From NCBI RefSeq assembly GCF_009796745.1, contig NZ_CP047024.1, positions 3,472,001 through 3,536,000 on the forward strand: a DNA stretch of 64,000 nucleotides, read 5' to 3'. Position numbers and translations under genes: made by a program. The notes below the pieces were generated by a model. That model saw nothing but the letters and a program-made list of their open reading frames with translations, made no database searches and was not told the origin of the DNA. Shown piece by piece: positions 19,911-29,904 of the stretch (positions are counted from its first letter, which is position 1; each line of letters opens with the position of its first letter). Origin of the DNA: Paraglaciecola sp. L1A13 (GTDB taxonomy: Bacteria > Pseudomonadota > Gammaproteobacteria > Enterobacterales > Alteromonadaceae).

Positions 19911-19926
19911 AGCAACTACCGCGCCA
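19911..19926 (-). promoter_or_regulatory. Sigma-54 promoter upstream of flhA
   Basis: On the minus strand this reads TGGCGC-N5-TTGCT, against the known -24/-12 consensus TGGCAC-N5-TTGCW, with GG and GC at the correct spacing. It lies about 45 bases upstream of the flhA ATG and should be activated by FlrA or FlrC. Confidence 0.8.
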
Positions 19927-19977
19927 ACTAACTCAATTCGGCATAAATGAAGGCTATCCAAAAGTGTAATAGCTGCC

Positions 19978-21102
19978 CTAACGCCTTAATTCATAGGGAA
20001 TAGGCAAGTCTTTTGGGATCGATTTAGGACGTTTGCCCTTGCCATTTTTATAGGCTTTTAACTGAAATACATAAGCTAATATTTGAGCAACAGCCATAAA
20101 TAGCTTTGCAGGAATCTCTGATTCAACTTCCGTGGAGTAATAAATTGCTCGAGCCAACATGGGCGAGGCAACAATGGGCACTTCGTGGGCACCGGCAATT
20201 TTCCGAATATGCATCGCCATTTCATCTACCCCTTTGGCAACAAGAACAGGCGCTCGGTTACCCTGTTGATCGTATTTCAACGCGATCGAATAATGCGTCG
20301 GGTTAGTGACAACAACATCTGCCGTCGGCACTTCTTGCATCATACGATTCGCGGCAGCCTGAAATTGCAGTCTGCGAATACGATTTTTAACTTGCGGGTC
20401 ACCTTCGGCATTTTTATTTTCGTCTTTCACTTCCTGTTTAGACATTTTCATTTCTTTGTTGTGTTTATAGCTTTGGTAAGGCACATCAATCGCTGCGATA
20501 GGAATAAGTGCACAACACAACATAAGAAATGCCCATGAGATGAGATCCATGGCGTGAAACAAATTCTGTGGATATAGCTCCAAGTCAAGATGAAGGGCTT
20601 CGTCCTTAAAAACAAGCATGGCCACGTAAGCCATACCCATGATCACAAAAACTTTAGCGATCGCCTTTAGCAGCTCGACTAAGCCGTTCATACCAAACAT
20701 ACGCTTGATACCGGCAATAGGATTGAGCTTACTTGCCTTAGGAGCAGCACCTTGCCAGGTGAAGTTATACCCGCCTAATGCAATATTACCGTATATTCCT
20801 GCAGCAGTGATAATCACCATATACAGCATAACAGGAGTACTCACTGCCTCAATGGCATAACCCCACGCTTGAAACATATGGGTAAAATCATAGGTTTCGT
20901 CTCTGGACAAAGTGAACATACGCTGAGAGACAATATATATCGCCTTGGCGATTTGCCCACCCATCATAATAAATGCAGCGGCACTGAATACTAAAACCAA
21001 CGCGGTAGAAAGCTCTTTTGAGCGAGCAATTTGCCCTTTTTTTCTGGAGTCCGTCGTTTTTTTGGCTGTGGGGTCTTCTGTTTTTTCGTTAGCATCAGAC
21101 AT
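19978..21102 (-). CDS. flhB: FlhB export specificity switch protein
   Basis: FlhB sits in the export gate and switches substrates from rod/hook to filament type after self-cleavage. The 374 residues have a basic N terminus (EDPTAKKTTDSRKKGQIARS), four membrane helices (about 30-210) and a cytoplasmic domain with the autocleavage motif NPTH at about 267-270. A GGAG ribosome site precedes the ATG. It is the last gene of the fliE-to-flhB run, 15 bases after fliR. Confidence 0.95.
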   Translation of the reverse strand: MSDANEKTEDPTAKKTTDSRKKGQIARSKELSTALVLVFSAAAFIMMGGQIAKAIYIVSQRMFTLSRDETYDFTHMFQAWGYAIEAVSTPVMLYMVIITAAGIYGNIALGGYNFTWQGAAPKASKLNPIAGIKRMFGMNGLVELLKAIAKVFVIMGMAYVAMLVFKDEALHLDLELYPQNLFHAMDLISWAFLMLCCALIPIAAIDVPYQSYKHNKEMKMSKQEVKDENKNAEGDPQVKNRIRRLQFQAAANRMMQEVPTADVVVTNPTHYSIALKYDQQGNRAPVLVAKGVDEMAMHIRKIAGAHEVPIVASPMLARAIYYSTEVESEIPAKLFMAVAQILAYVFQLKAYKNGKGKRPKSIPKDLPIPYELRR

Positions 21103-21117
21103 GACTACTCTCCTCCA

Positions 21118-21897
21118 TTATGGACATACATTGACCAGCTGACACATCATCTGCTGCGCTCGGTCCCACTGAAGTTCAAAGTGATATGTGAAGTTGTCCA
21201 TGGTTATCCAGATAATCACCAAGCCTGTGATCTGGGCAATTGTGAAGCCCAGACTAAATATATTTAATTGCGGTGCGGCTTTAGTCATAACACCAAAGGC
21301 TAAATTTACAATCAATAGCGATACAATCGGTGCTAACGACAAGGTTAGTGCTGAAATAAACATCCAGCCAGCCCAATGGGCAATTTCTCTAAACTGCTCA
21401 GGTTGCAGCCAAGCCTCTCCTACTGGAAACGCGGTAAAGCTCATTACTACCATGCGGATCATAGCTAAGTGACCATCAAGCGCCCAAAAAAGCAAAGTGG
21501 CTAATATTAAATAAAACTGCCCTACTGCCGGAACGCTAATACCGTTTACCGGATCGACAATGGATGCGAAACCAAGGCCTGTCTGCAACGCGACAACTTG
21601 TCCAGCGAGTACGAACGTATCAAGCACCATAGAGGAAATAAAGCCTAATGAAATACCAATGATCAGTTGCTGAATAACTAATACAAATGTACTCACCGAA
21701 AAAACCTCTTCCACAGGCACGGGTGGTATAACAGGTATAATAATAAGGGTAATAAATAAGGTTAGTAATGCACGCACAGTTGTGGGCACTGTCTTAGCAC
21801 TGAGGCCGATCATTGTCGCCAGCATGCCCGAAATACGCATAAAAGGCAGTAACATGTCACCCATAAACTGAGTAATAATGTCAGCTGAAAATTCCAT
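21118..21897 (-). CDS. fliR: FliR export gate membrane protein
   Basis: FliR forms the helical export-gate core with FliP and FliQ. An open frame begins at 21927, but its first ATG would overlap fliQ by 29 bases. The ATG at 21897, just past the fliQ stop, gives the expected start MEFSADII and 259 residues and is preferred. The protein is strongly hydrophobic with about six membrane segments and includes the family-typical LLPFMRISGM stretch near residue 15-25. Confidence 0.92.
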   Translation of the reverse strand: MEFSADIITQFMGDMLLPFMRISGMLATMIGLSAKTVPTTVRALLTLFITLIIIPVIPPVPVEEVFSVSTFVLVIQQLIIGISLGFISSMVLDTFVLAGQVVALQTGLGFASIVDPVNGISVPAVGQFYLILATLLFWALDGHLAMIRMVVMSFTAFPVGEAWLQPEQFREIAHWAGWMFISALTLSLAPIVSLLIVNLAFGVMTKAAPQLNIFSLGFTIAQITGLVIIWITMDNFTYHFELQWDRAQQMMCQLVNVCP

Positions 21898-21898
21898 C

Positions 21899-22168
21899 TT
21901 AACCAACCACTTCCGGAATCCGTTCAACCATAGTGAAGGTAAAATCCATTAATTTTTGAACGAGCCAGTGACCGCCCCAACTAAGCGATAATAACGTCAC
22001 AATTAAGCGCGGTAGGAAACTCATGGTTTGTTCATTGATTGAGGTCGCCGCCTGAAACACCGCCACAATCAAGCCAACAAACAAACTGGGCAAAATGATG
22101 GCCGAAACCAACAATATGACCATATTGAGCGCTTCTTTTAGGATATCGACAAAGACCTCTGGTGCCAT
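21899..22168 (-). CDS. fliQ: FliQ export gate membrane protein
   Basis: An 89-residue protein with two membrane hairpin helices, the standard size for FliQ. It starts MAPEVFVDILKEAL and contains the LPSLFVGLIVAVFQAATSINEQT motif near 27-50 that defines the family (residues listed in part). It lies two bases after fliP and adjoins fliR. Confidence 0.93.
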   Translation of the reverse strand: MAPEVFVDILKEALNMVILLVSAIILPSLFVGLIVAVFQAATSINEQTMSFLPRLIVTLLSLSWGGHWLVQKLMDFTFTMVERIPEVVG

Positions 22169-22170
22169 GA

Positions 22171-22926
22171 TTAAGTCCCCATTCCAAAGCTATTAGCTAA
22201 TGTACCGAAAACTAAATTCCAACCATCCACCAGCACAAAAAGCATTAATTTAAACGGTAGCGACACTATCATGGGTGACAACATCATCATCCCCATCGCC
22301 ATCAAGATAGAGGCAACCACGAGATCTAAAATCAGAAAAGGAATAAACAGCATAAAACCAATTTGAAAAGCTGTTTTTAACTCGCTAGTCACAAATGCCG
22401 GGATCAACACATTCATGGGCACATCTGCTGGTTCCTGAAATTGATCTTCATAGCCCCCTATTTGTACGAAAGTTTCTAAGTCTTTCACTCGGGTTTGCGC
22501 CAACATAAACCCGCGCAGTGGCTCCTTGGCTAATTCGTATGCTTGAATAGATGTAATTTGCTCATTTAAATAAGGCTGTAACGCCGTTTCATTAATTTTT
22601 TCAAAAACCGGCGCCATAATAAACATCGATAAAAATAAGCTAACACCAATCAGAATTTGATTAGATGGCGATTGTTGTAAGCCAATCGCCTGACGTAAAA
22701 TTGATAACACTATGATGATGCGCGTAAATGATGTCATCATCATAATAAAAGCAGGCAGCAAACTTAGCGCTGTCATAATGGCCACGACTTGTAATGTCAT
22801 CGTGTAGTCTTGTGAACCATCCGCATTTTCAGTCATGGTTAATGCAGGAATACCCGGCTCCGCTAATGCCCAACTAGGTATGGCGATTAACACCCCCGCA
22901 AGTAAAATTAAAAATACCTTATTCAT
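22171..22926 (-). CDS. fliP: FliP export gate membrane protein
   Basis: FliP pentamers form most of the export channel. The frame is open back to 23019, but the ATG at 22926 gives a clean cleavable signal peptide ([20 protein letters not shown]) and the usual FliP length of 251 residues. This start overlaps the fliO stop by eight bases. Typical FliP segments include [19 protein letters not shown] near 75-95 and the C-terminal [20 protein letters not shown] helix. Confidence 0.94.
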   Translation of the reverse strand: MNKVFLILLAGVLIAIPSWALAEPGIPALTMTENADGSQDYTMTLQVVAIMTALSLLPAFIMMMTSFTRIIIVLSILRQAIGLQQSPSNQILIGVSLFLSMFIMAPVFEKINETALQPYLNEQITSIQAYELAKEPLRGFMLAQTRVKDLETFVQIGGYEDQFQEPADVPMNVLIPAFVTSELKTAFQIGFMLFIPFLILDLVVASILMAMGMMMLSPMIVSLPFKLMLFVLVDGWNLVFGTLANSFGMGT

Positions 22927-23419
22927 CGCGCTCTCCCGCACTTTTTTTCGCGCCAGAATTGGCAGTCGGCTGTAACTTTCCAGCCATAAACAGACTGAGC
23001 TTGTCTTTAAAGTTTTCACCGGATGGGGGCTTATCGTTTGCGATAGGGTTGTCTAGCTTAGCTAAATGATTGATGCTTTGCGCTGTCACGCCAATGAGAT
23101 GCTGTTCGCCTCCCACATCAATCACTAAGACTCGCTCTTTTGGGCCGGCAGCAAGAGAAGCAACAACTTTAAGTTGTCCTGTACTTCCACCAGTGACGTT
23201 AAACCGTCGCATAATAAACGCCAACATGAAAACCACTGCTATAACGAGCAGTAAGGATAGAAAAATTGACACTATTGAAGTGGGATCAGAGAGGGTTTTT
23301 GCCTCAGCAAGAGCTGAATTAGGGGCTAAAAACAGAGGGCTCAGTAATATCCAAACCCTTGTTTTAAAAGAGGTTTGTCTATCGGAGCTTTTTAATTCTT
23401 TCCAGTTGACTAATGACAT
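22919..23419 (-). CDS. fliO: FliO assembly factor for the export gate
   Basis: FliO helps FliP assemble. The 166-residue protein has a hydrophobic N-terminal signal-like segment (about 22-38), then a membrane helix (about 50-68) followed by the cytoplasmic motif RFNVTGG and [15 protein letters not shown], typical of FliO. The ATG at 23419 overlaps the end of fliN by 41 bases; no better-placed downstream start is evident before the signal segment, so coupling by overlap is likely. Confidence 0.88.
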   Translation of the reverse strand: MSLVNWKELKSSDRQTSFKTRVWILLSPLFLAPNSALAEAKTLSDPTSIVSIFLSLLLVIAVVFMLAFIMRRFNVTGGSTGQLKVVASLAAGPKERVLVIDVGGEQHLIGVTAQSINHLAKLDNPIANDKPPSGENFKDKLSLFMAGKLQPTANSGAKKSAGERDE

Positions 23420-23774
23420 CAGTTAATCGAATACCAAATTTATCGTTGACTACTACTACTTCACCATGAGCAATCAACGTGCCATTTACTAACACATCGA
23501 GTGGTTCACCGGCAACGCGGTCTAATTCAACAACGGATCCTTGGTTTAACTGCAGTAAATTACGAATACTGATATGGCTGCGACCTACTTCCATGGAAAT
23601 AGTCACAGGTATATCTAAAATCGTGTCTAACTTACGTTTCTCCGCAGGGGAAATGTCTTTGTCTTCTTCGAGCTCGTCATATTCGGCAACCGTTGCTTTA
23701 CCATCTTTGCTTTCTTCGTCAGCCTGTTCAGCCATAGCTGCAGCCCAATCGTCTACGCCGTCTTCTTCACTCAT
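23379..23774 (-). CDS. fliN: FliN C-ring switch protein
   Basis: FliN forms the lower C-ring of the flagellar switch. The 131 residues have an acidic N-terminal extension (about 1-50) and a C-terminal SpoA domain with DIPVTISMEVGRSHISIRNLLQLNQGSV-type sequence at about 54-80 and LDVLVNGTLIAHGEVVVV near 88-105. It follows fliM by 20 bases. Confidence 0.94.
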   Translation of the reverse strand: MSEEDGVDDWAAAMAEQADEESKDGKATVAEYDELEEDKDISPAEKRKLDTILDIPVTISMEVGRSHISIRNLLQLNQGSVVELDRVAGEPLDVLVNGTLIAHGEVVVVNDKFGIRLTDVISQLERIKKLR

Positions 23775-23794
23775 AATAATTGCCTCTTGATTGG

Positions 23795-24853
23795 TTACAA
23801 ATCATCTTCAAGGGTTTGTAACTCGGCGTCGCTATCTATTCTGCGGCCGCCTTTGGTTAATAGTTGTAATTCGGACTTAACCGATGTCGGTCTCGGTATT
23901 TTTCCGGTAATTTTAAGTGCTAAATTGTCTCTCGAGCGACCTAGTTTGGCTCTAAAAGTAGGTAATTCTTCAATCATCACGGTGATGTGCTCAGGCATAT
24001 CAATAGGAATTATATCCCCCGCTTTAAGATCCATGATCTTTTTCAGGCTAAGGGTTAAATCCATCATATGAGTCGATAGCTCGACTTTTACGTCCATTAT
24101 CTCATCTCGAAGGGCTTTGCTCCAACGTAAGTCGGTGTCTTCCTTATCACTTTGCACACCGGCATCTAACAACTCCCGTATCGGTTCAAGCATCGAATAC
24201 GGCAATGACACATGAAAATCGCCACCACCGCCATCAAGCTCAATATGGAACGAACTGATGACGACAACTTCTGTGGGACTAACAATATTCGCCATGGCAG
24301 GGTTAACTTCTGAGTCCAAATATTCGAAGGAAACATCCATTACCGGCGCCCAAGCCTCTTTGTAATCCTCAAAGATAAGCTTAAGCAACATTTGAATAAT
24401 ACGACGCTCGGTAGGTGTAAATTCTCGTCCTTCGATTTTGGCGTGATAACGACCATCCCCTCCAAAAAAGTTATCCACTAGTATAAAGACCAAACGCGCT
24501 TCCATGGTGATCAGTCCCGTGCCTTTCAAAGGACGAAAGCGCACCATATTTAGACTTGTTGGCACGAATAAGGTGTGAATATACTCACCAAACTTAATCA
24601 TTTGAATACCGTTAATCGACACTTCTGCCGAACGGCGCATCATGTTAAACAAACTGACCCGCATGTGTCTGGCAAATCGTTCGTTAACGATCTCCAAAGT
24701 TGGCATTCTTCCCCTAACAATTCGATCTTGTGACGAAAAGTCATATTCAAGAGCAGTGCCATCAGCAATAGCCTCTTCAACGTCGTCTTCATCAACGTCG
24801 TCTACTCCATGAAGTAGCGCATCGATTTCATCTTGGGATAATAAATCGCTCAA
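23795..24853 (-). CDS. fliM: FliM C-ring switch protein
   Basis: FliM is the CheY-P-binding switch component. The N terminus MSDLLSQDEIDALLHG is the CheY-P-binding peptide. The middle domain contains the GGxG region (VDNFFGGDGR near 126-135), and a C-terminal SpoA-like domain follows (about 265-335). Length 352 is normal for the family. It lies between fliL and fliN. Confidence 0.95.
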   Translation of the reverse strand: MSDLLSQDEIDALLHGVDDVDEDDVEEAIADGTALEYDFSSQDRIVRGRMPTLEIVNERFARHMRVSLFNMMRRSAEVSINGIQMIKFGEYIHTLFVPTSLNMVRFRPLKGTGLITMEARLVFILVDNFFGGDGRYHAKIEGREFTPTERRIIQMLLKLIFEDYKEAWAPVMDVSFEYLDSEVNPAMANIVSPTEVVVISSFHIELDGGGGDFHVSLPYSMLEPIRELLDAGVQSDKEDTDLRWSKALRDEIMDVKVELSTHMMDLTLSLKKIMDLKAGDIIPIDMPEHITVMIEELPTFRAKLGRSRDNLALKITGKIPRPTSVKSELQLLTKGGRRIDSDAELQTLEDDL

Positions 24854-24871
24854 ACTCTCTCTCGCTTATTC

Positions 24872-25399
24872 TTATTGCATTACAAAACCGGTAAACAATA
24901 CTTGTTCTACCAGTTCATTGCCCGCGACATCTTTCAAGGTTTTTTGTACCTCTTTTAGGGCGTTAACGCGAATGGCGGCCTTACCGGCCTCGGTCACTAA
25001 ATCGTCGGCATTCGCCTGACTAAAGGCCCGATTAAGTGCTCCTTGAATCGACGGAATGTGCATTTTAACTTTTTCTTCTGCATCACTACCACGCACCATC
25101 AATTGAACCTTAATTTCAACTAATCGGTCCCGACCGGTGCCTGGAACATTGAATGTGATCGGATTAGGGATTGATACATACAAGGCGGCCCCAGCTTTAA
25201 GCTGAGCTGACGGTTCGCCCTCGGCACCTTCAACCATTTCTTGTTCGGTTCCTTCTACCATGGCTGCTTCATCTTCGCCACCCAGTAAAAAATATGCGGC
25301 CGCGCCGCCACCAATAAGTAACACAACTACGATGATAATAATCATCATAAGCTTACTCTTCTTGCCGCCCTCTTCCATTTGTAATTCTTCTTCAGCCAT
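24872..25399 (-). CDS. fliL: FliL basal body-associated protein
   Basis: FliL surrounds the stator and tunes motor torque. It has an acidic N terminus, one membrane helix (about 18-38) and a periplasmic domain with YVSIPNPITFNVPG near 75-90. A GTG at 25405 could start the frame, but the ATG at 25399, with AAGG about eight bases before it, matches the usual MAEEE-type start and gives 175 residues. Confidence 0.92.
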   Translation of the reverse strand: MAEEELQMEEGGKKSKLMMIIIIVVVLLIGGGAAAYFLLGGEDEAAMVEGTEQEMVEGAEGEPSAQLKAGAALYVSIPNPITFNVPGTGRDRLVEIKVQLMVRGSDAEEKVKMHIPSIQGALNRAFSQANADDLVTEAGKAAIRVNALKEVQKTLKDVAGNELVEQVLFTGFVMQ

Positions 25400-25479
25400 G
25401 ACCACGCCTTGTATAATAATTTTCCGGTATTATCGTTCTTACGCAGAAAATCGCAATGGATAACCCATAACGCATTGCG

Positions 25480-27768
25480 TTAAACGAAGTAATCTATTCC
25501 ACCTAATGCCCCATTAACGATAGGTTGCTGTAATACACCTTCAGGTACATCTGCTTCTGTTAAACCTGACTCAGTGCCAGTGCCATCTCTTTGGTCAGCC
25601 ATTTGTTGCTCGCCATGTTGTTCCTTAGACTCTTGTTCTACTGATGATTGGCCTAACTCTATTCCTTTCTCAGCTAACATTTCTTTTAATCTAGGCGCAG
25701 CATTGTCTATCGCTTCTTTTGCATGAGCTGACTGGACTACAAAACTGACATTGGCAGATTCCCCTGTAACCGTTACCTTCACATGCATCGAGCCTAGTTC
25801 AGCAGGATCTAGGCGAATATCTGCGACCAACTGATTGGTATTAACCATAAAGCGCACCTTTTCAGCCAACTGTTGATGGGCTTCTGGCTTGGCCAGATTA
25901 AGTGACTTATCCAATTGCCCTTGTTGTAATTGGCTTGCCTTCGTGTGCTCAACCATATTAATGCCTTGCTCTCGATAAGTTGTACTCACCGATTGCTGAT
26001 GGGCTGACTGCTCCAATGCTGTACTCATAAGCTGAGCGACATCCAGCACCTGAAGTACTGAGCGCGTTGCCAATTCGACCTGTTCAGGTTTGACAGAAAG
26101 CATATTGCTTGCCAACTCTGGTGACGCTTTAATGGCGTCGTTCACTAAGCCTTTTAAATCGATTCTCGGCTCTCGTCCCTTTTCCAACTGCATTTTCACT
26201 TCTGCTAAACCCGCTTTAAGTGCAATTACGAATTCAGGTAATCCATCAGAATCAGCCGTCTGGCGCAACATTGTTAAATCCGATGCAGTTGAAGATTTAA
26301 CATCTTTAATCTCCTGAACTGAAACATCTTTCTCAGTTGCAGTTCCATTTATCTGCTGAAATTGCTTCACTAACAAAGATAAAGCTCGATCCAGTTTTTC
26401 TGGGGGCAACTGCAATAGAGTTTGCAATTCAGGGGTACTTTCTAATAAGGCTAATTCCTGTTGAGTCAACTCTCCCTCTTGCACCACTGCCACGCTGTCC
26501 ACGGTAGCGCTATTACTATTAGCCAGAGAAATATCGATACTCACATCATCACCTTGTTTAGTCTCATTTGAGCCTTGTGAGGCAAGGTTATTTTCTAAAG
26601 GTGTTTGCTCGACAGAGTCCAATGACGACAAACTCGAGATGGGTGATTCCTCTGTACTAGATGATATTTTTTCTGAATCCATGAATGTAAACAAGACCTC
26701 AGCTAACTGTGTCAATTCTTCGTCACTAAACTCTAAGCTGGCATCAGGTTCTAGTTCGGTAGCCAAATTGACATTATTCAACAATGCGTGAAGTTGGGTA
26801 TTTGAATCCATTCCTTCGATATTAGAGCCAACGGCCATTTTCTCTTGGCTTGATAGAAGCTGCTTTAACGCTTCTAAAAGTTGTGGGTTATTCTCCAACA
26901 GGGCTAACATTTCGCTATTTTCGTCAAGTGCAGAAGTGTCAACGTCATTACTGCCTTGTTGCACATCTTTAGTTTCAACAGCCATACTGTTTATTTTGCT
27001 CAATAAAGTCTGAAGTGCTGCTTGGTCGCTATTTTCAACTTTGCTGAGTGAATCTGTATTGTCAATTTCTAGAACTGGCGTTAGTTTTTCACCGGTAACA
27101 TGTACTTGATTAACATCTGAGTCATCACTAAGACTACTGGCGACTAATTTCTCAACAATAGACAACCAATGAGAGCCATCGTTGTCTTCTTGCCCATCTA
27201 TTACAACGTCATCGTTTAAAGGTAGAGTCACAGCATTCGCTGTTACGACAGTAGATGTATCACGCTTTATGTCAATAGTTTCAAGGCCAATTGCCTCTTC
27301 AACTTGCACCTTAACGTTAACCTCACTCTTTATCTCTTCACTTGCCTCATTGCCAGTTGATTTTGTCACCTTATTAGGTAATAAAATCTGTTGTTCATCG
27401 ACCACTTGTTCTCTGACGACATTATTTTTACTTTCTAGACTAATTGACTCCTCACCAGTGATCACATCGTGTTTGCCATCTATTAAGTCCGTACTATTTT
27501 TATCGTTTTTTTCGGGCGGGATAACATCTACAGTGTTTGTTTCGTTTTTATTCTTACTCGTACTTTTAGATACAGTTACTTGAGCGAGCTTGCTCGTATC
27601 ATTCGCTTTTACCTCAGCCCCTTTATTCGGCGCTTTATGCTGAGCATTTTCTTTAGCAAGCATAGAAGCAAATTCTTCAGAGTTTTGAAGTTTAGCCATT
27701 GTTTCATCACTAACTTCTACCGTAAAAGCGGCAATGTCTGATTTAGTGGTGGCAATTTGTTGCAGCAT
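25480..27768 (-). CDS. fliK: FliK hook-length control protein (long, acidic form)
   Basis: FliK is a secreted ruler that sets hook length and triggers the FlhB switch. The 762 residues are much longer than the enteric protein of about 400. The first 480 or so are acidic, Ser/Thr/Asp/Gln-rich and low in complexity, as expected of an unfolded ruler. The C-terminal Flg_hook domain (about 640-720) has VRFMVNTNQLVADIRLDPAELGSMHVKVTV and RLKEMLAEKGIELGQ. AGGAG precedes the ATG. A sigma-54 site lies about 145 bases upstream. Confidence 0.9.
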   Translation of the reverse strand: MLQQIATTKSDIAAFTVEVSDETMAKLQNSEEFASMLAKENAQHKAPNKGAEVKANDTSKLAQVTVSKSTSKNKNETNTVDVIPPEKNDKNSTDLIDGKHDVITGEESISLESKNNVVREQVVDEQQILLPNKVTKSTGNEASEEIKSEVNVKVQVEEAIGLETIDIKRDTSTVVTANAVTLPLNDDVVIDGQEDNDGSHWLSIVEKLVASSLSDDSDVNQVHVTGEKLTPVLEIDNTDSLSKVENSDQAALQTLLSKINSMAVETKDVQQGSNDVDTSALDENSEMLALLENNPQLLEALKQLLSSQEKMAVGSNIEGMDSNTQLHALLNNVNLATELEPDASLEFSDEELTQLAEVLFTFMDSEKISSSTEESPISSLSSLDSVEQTPLENNLASQGSNETKQGDDVSIDISLANSNSATVDSVAVVQEGELTQQELALLESTPELQTLLQLPPEKLDRALSLLVKQFQQINGTATEKDVSVQEIKDVKSSTASDLTMLRQTADSDGLPEFVIALKAGLAEVKMQLEKGREPRIDLKGLVNDAIKASPELASNMLSVKPEQVELATRSVLQVLDVAQLMSTALEQSAHQQSVSTTYREQGINMVEHTKASQLQQGQLDKSLNLAKPEAHQQLAEKVRFMVNTNQLVADIRLDPAELGSMHVKVTVTGESANVSFVVQSAHAKEAIDNAAPRLKEMLAEKGIELGQSSVEQESKEQHGEQQMADQRDGTGTESGLTEADVPEGVLQQPIVNGALGGIDYFV

Positions 27769-27912
27769 TTAAGCTCCTCGGCACAACCGTGCAAATGATA
27801 AATTAATCACGTAAAAACAGTTAGTTACAATGTAGCCTTCGATAATAAAGAACAGCAAAGATGACGTTTTCATCATAAAACTCTCTTGTTTTTTACGCTT
27901 GTAACGCATTAG

Positions 27913-27928
27913 AGCAATGTTCGTTCCA
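27913..27928 (-). promoter_or_regulatory. Probable sigma-54 promoter upstream of fliK
   Basis: The minus strand reads TGGAAC-N5-TTGCT, five of six at the -24 element and full at -12. It sits in the 262-base gap between fliJ and fliK, so fliK-fliL-fliM-fliN-fliOPQR-flhB may have their own transcript. Confidence 0.65.
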
Positions 27929-28030
27929 ATTTGAAGAAAATCAATTATTACAACTAAACGAGAATGATTATGCATAGGTTACTTAATCGAACTGAACGGA
28001 TAAGCACGCAAGGTGGCGATGAAAAACACA

Positions 28031-28471
28031 TTACTTTGAGCGGATAAACTTCTGTAACGCTAATTCGTCAAGCATCTGTTGCTCAGCTTTATCTTGACGT
28101 TGCTGAATTTTCAGCGCCTGTTTGGCTAGCAGCATTTCCACTGCTTTTCGCTTGCGCTGTTGTGCTAACCATTGGGTTTTACGTTGCTCTGCGACTACCA
28201 ACGCATTACTAACTTGCTTAGTTTGTTGTTCGCACGCAGCATCAATTTTACCAACGAATGACTGATGTTGACCAAAGTTCTTCCCAGCTATACCTAACTG
28301 GCCCTTACGGATCCCTTCTTTTAAGTAGTTAACTCGGTATTGTTCAAGACCAGTAAGTTTGTTTTGGTTATCCGTCACATTTTGCTGAGCAAGCTGATAA
28401 TCCGTCGCCATTTTTTGTTCTTTACGTCGCTCCCAATCGGCTACCATTTGCAATTGTTTATTCACGGACAT
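28031..28471 (-). CDS. fliJ: FliJ flagellar export chaperone-like protein
   Basis: FliJ is the coiled-coil stalk of the FliH-FliI ATPase complex. The 146 residues are nearly all helical and rich in Gln, Lys and Glu. The N terminus (LQMVADWERRKEQKMATDYQ) and the middle YRVNYLKEGIRKGQ segment are typical. It follows fliI by 92 bases. Confidence 0.88.
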   Translation of the reverse strand: MSVNKQLQMVADWERRKEQKMATDYQLAQQNVTDNQNKLTGLEQYRVNYLKEGIRKGQLGIAGKNFGQHQSFVGKIDAACEQQTKQVSNALVVAEQRKTQWLAQQRKRKAVEMLLAKQALKIQQRQDKAEQQMLDELALQKFIRSK

Positions 28472-28563
28472 AGTGAGCTCCTTGTTATACTTAATTAGGT
28501 ACGGTTGATATCAGGCGGTTGCTATTCGTCGATGTGCTTACCTTCATTCAAATCAGATAAATG

Positions 28564-29898
28564 CTACGCTGGACCTAACCCAGTACCTAGTTTGCTCATG
28601 GTTTCAACACTCTCATCAAAAGATATTATTTGTTGCATACCTTGTTGCAAAAAGGCATTGATCGCCGGTTCTGCCTTTATGGACAAGTCAATTCTTGGGT
28701 CATTACCTCGTGTATATGCACCTATGCTTATCAAATCGCGATTTCGTTGGTAGGTGGAATAAACTTGGCGTATGCGCCTAGCAACTTGAAGATGTTCAGG
28801 GCTCACCACCATAGGCATAACTCGGCTAATAGATGCTTCAATATCAATCGCCGGATAATGACCCGAATCGGCCAGCTCTCGAGACAACACAATATGGCCA
28901 TCTAAAATCGCTCGAGCAGAATCAGCGATGGGATCTTGCAAATCGTCGCCTTCTGTCAAGACAGTATAAAATGCTGTAATCGAACCTTGATTTTCTGCTC
29001 CATTTCCAGCTCGCTCCACTAATGCAGGAAGACGCGCGAAAACAGACGGTGGATATCCCTTCGTCGCGGGCGGCTCACCCACAGCTAATGCTATTTCACG
29101 CTGAGCCATGGCGTATCGTGTTAGTGAGTCAATCAACAGCAACACATTCATGCCTTTATCGCGAAAATATTCCGCTATGGTAACCGCTGTTTCGCACCCT
29201 TTTAAGCGCATTAAGGGCGATGTATCAGCTGGCGCCGCGACCACCACAGATTTTTTGCGCTCTTCCTCACCTAAAATATCTTGGATAAATTCTTTTACTT
29301 CTCGGCCCCGCTCACCGACTAACCCAACAACGACGACGTCGGCGGTCGTGCCACGAGTCATCATGCCAAGCAAAACGCTTTTACCTACTCCACTACCTGC
29401 AAATAAGCCCATACGCTGACCACTACCGACAGTAATCATGCTATTAATCGCTCGAACACCAACATCTAGTGGCTCTTTAATCGGTTTTCTAGTTAACGGG
29501 TTCATTGGTGGTCGTGTTAGGGGTACACGCTTTTCTGCTTTAATGGCCCCTAACCCATCTAAAGGCTGGCCATTGCCGTCGACCACTCGACCTAATAAAG
29601 ACATGCCAACAGGTAAACCTTGCTCACGATTTAGGGGTTGAACTCGCGAACCAGGCACTATGCCTTTCACTGCCTGTGTGGGCATTAAGTAGGTAATATG
29701 CTCAGCAAATCCAACTACTTCAGCTTCAATCTCGCCGTCTACGGTCTGAATTAAGCACTGACTTCCTACTGGCATATGGCAACCTACGGCCTCCAGCGTT
29801 AAACCAATACCTCGAACGAGCTTACCCGCTGCAACAACAGGTGCTTTTGGCACCTGTTGTTGCAGCGCTTTAATATTTTGTAATATATTGCGTGTCAT
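28564..29898 (-). CDS. fliI: FliI flagellar export ATPase
   Basis: FliI hydrolyses ATP to help unfold and deliver export substrates. The 444 residues contain Walker A ([15 protein letters not shown] near 167-181), the [10 protein letters not shown] motif near 200 and Walker B ([17 protein letters not shown] near 253-269). It follows fliH by six bases. A perfect 18-bp inverted repeat lies within codons 11-24, so the mRNA start can fold into a strong hairpin without disturbing the protein. Confidence 0.95.
   Translation of the reverse strand: MTRNILQNIKALQQQVPKAPVVAAGKLVRGIGLTLEAVGCHMPVGSQCLIQTVDGEIEAEVVGFAEHITYLMPTQAVKGIVPGSRVQPLNREQGLPVGMSLLGRVVDGNGQPLDGLGAIKAEKRVPLTRPPMNPLTRKPIKEPLDVGVRAINSMITVGSGQRMGLFAGSGVGKSVLLGMMTRGTTADVVVVGLVGERGREVKEFIQDILGEEERKKSVVVAAPADTSPLMRLKGCETAVTIAEYFRDKGMNVLLLIDSLTRYAMAQREIALAVGEPPATKGYPPSVFARLPALVERAGNGAENQGSITAFYTVLTEGDDLQDPIADSARAILDGHIVLSRELADSGHYPAIDIEASISRVMPMVVSPEHLQVARRIRQVYSTYQRNRDLISIGAYTRGNDPRIDLSIKAEPAINAFLQQGMQQIISFDESVETMSKLGTGLGPA
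29827..29867. repeat. Perfect 18-bp inverted repeat inside the start of fliI
   Basis: Bases 29827-29844 pair exactly with 29850-29867 across a five-base loop (ttttg). In the fliI transcript the hairpin begins 32 bases after the first base of the start codon. It encodes residues [14 protein letters not shown] with no lesion. It is not followed by a U run, so it is not a standard terminator. Confidence 0.9.
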
Positions 29899-29904
29899 CG
29901 CTAG

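Noticed and set aside
22927..23019. N-terminal extension of FliP from an upstream start at 23019
   Set aside because: It would overlap fliO by 101 bases and place the signal peptide inside the protein. The ATG at 22926 fits the family.
27769..27975. 68-codon minus-strand open frame between fliJ and fliK
   Set aside because: It covers the sigma-54 site and the fliK leader, ends exactly at the fliK ribosome site, and has no recognisable features.
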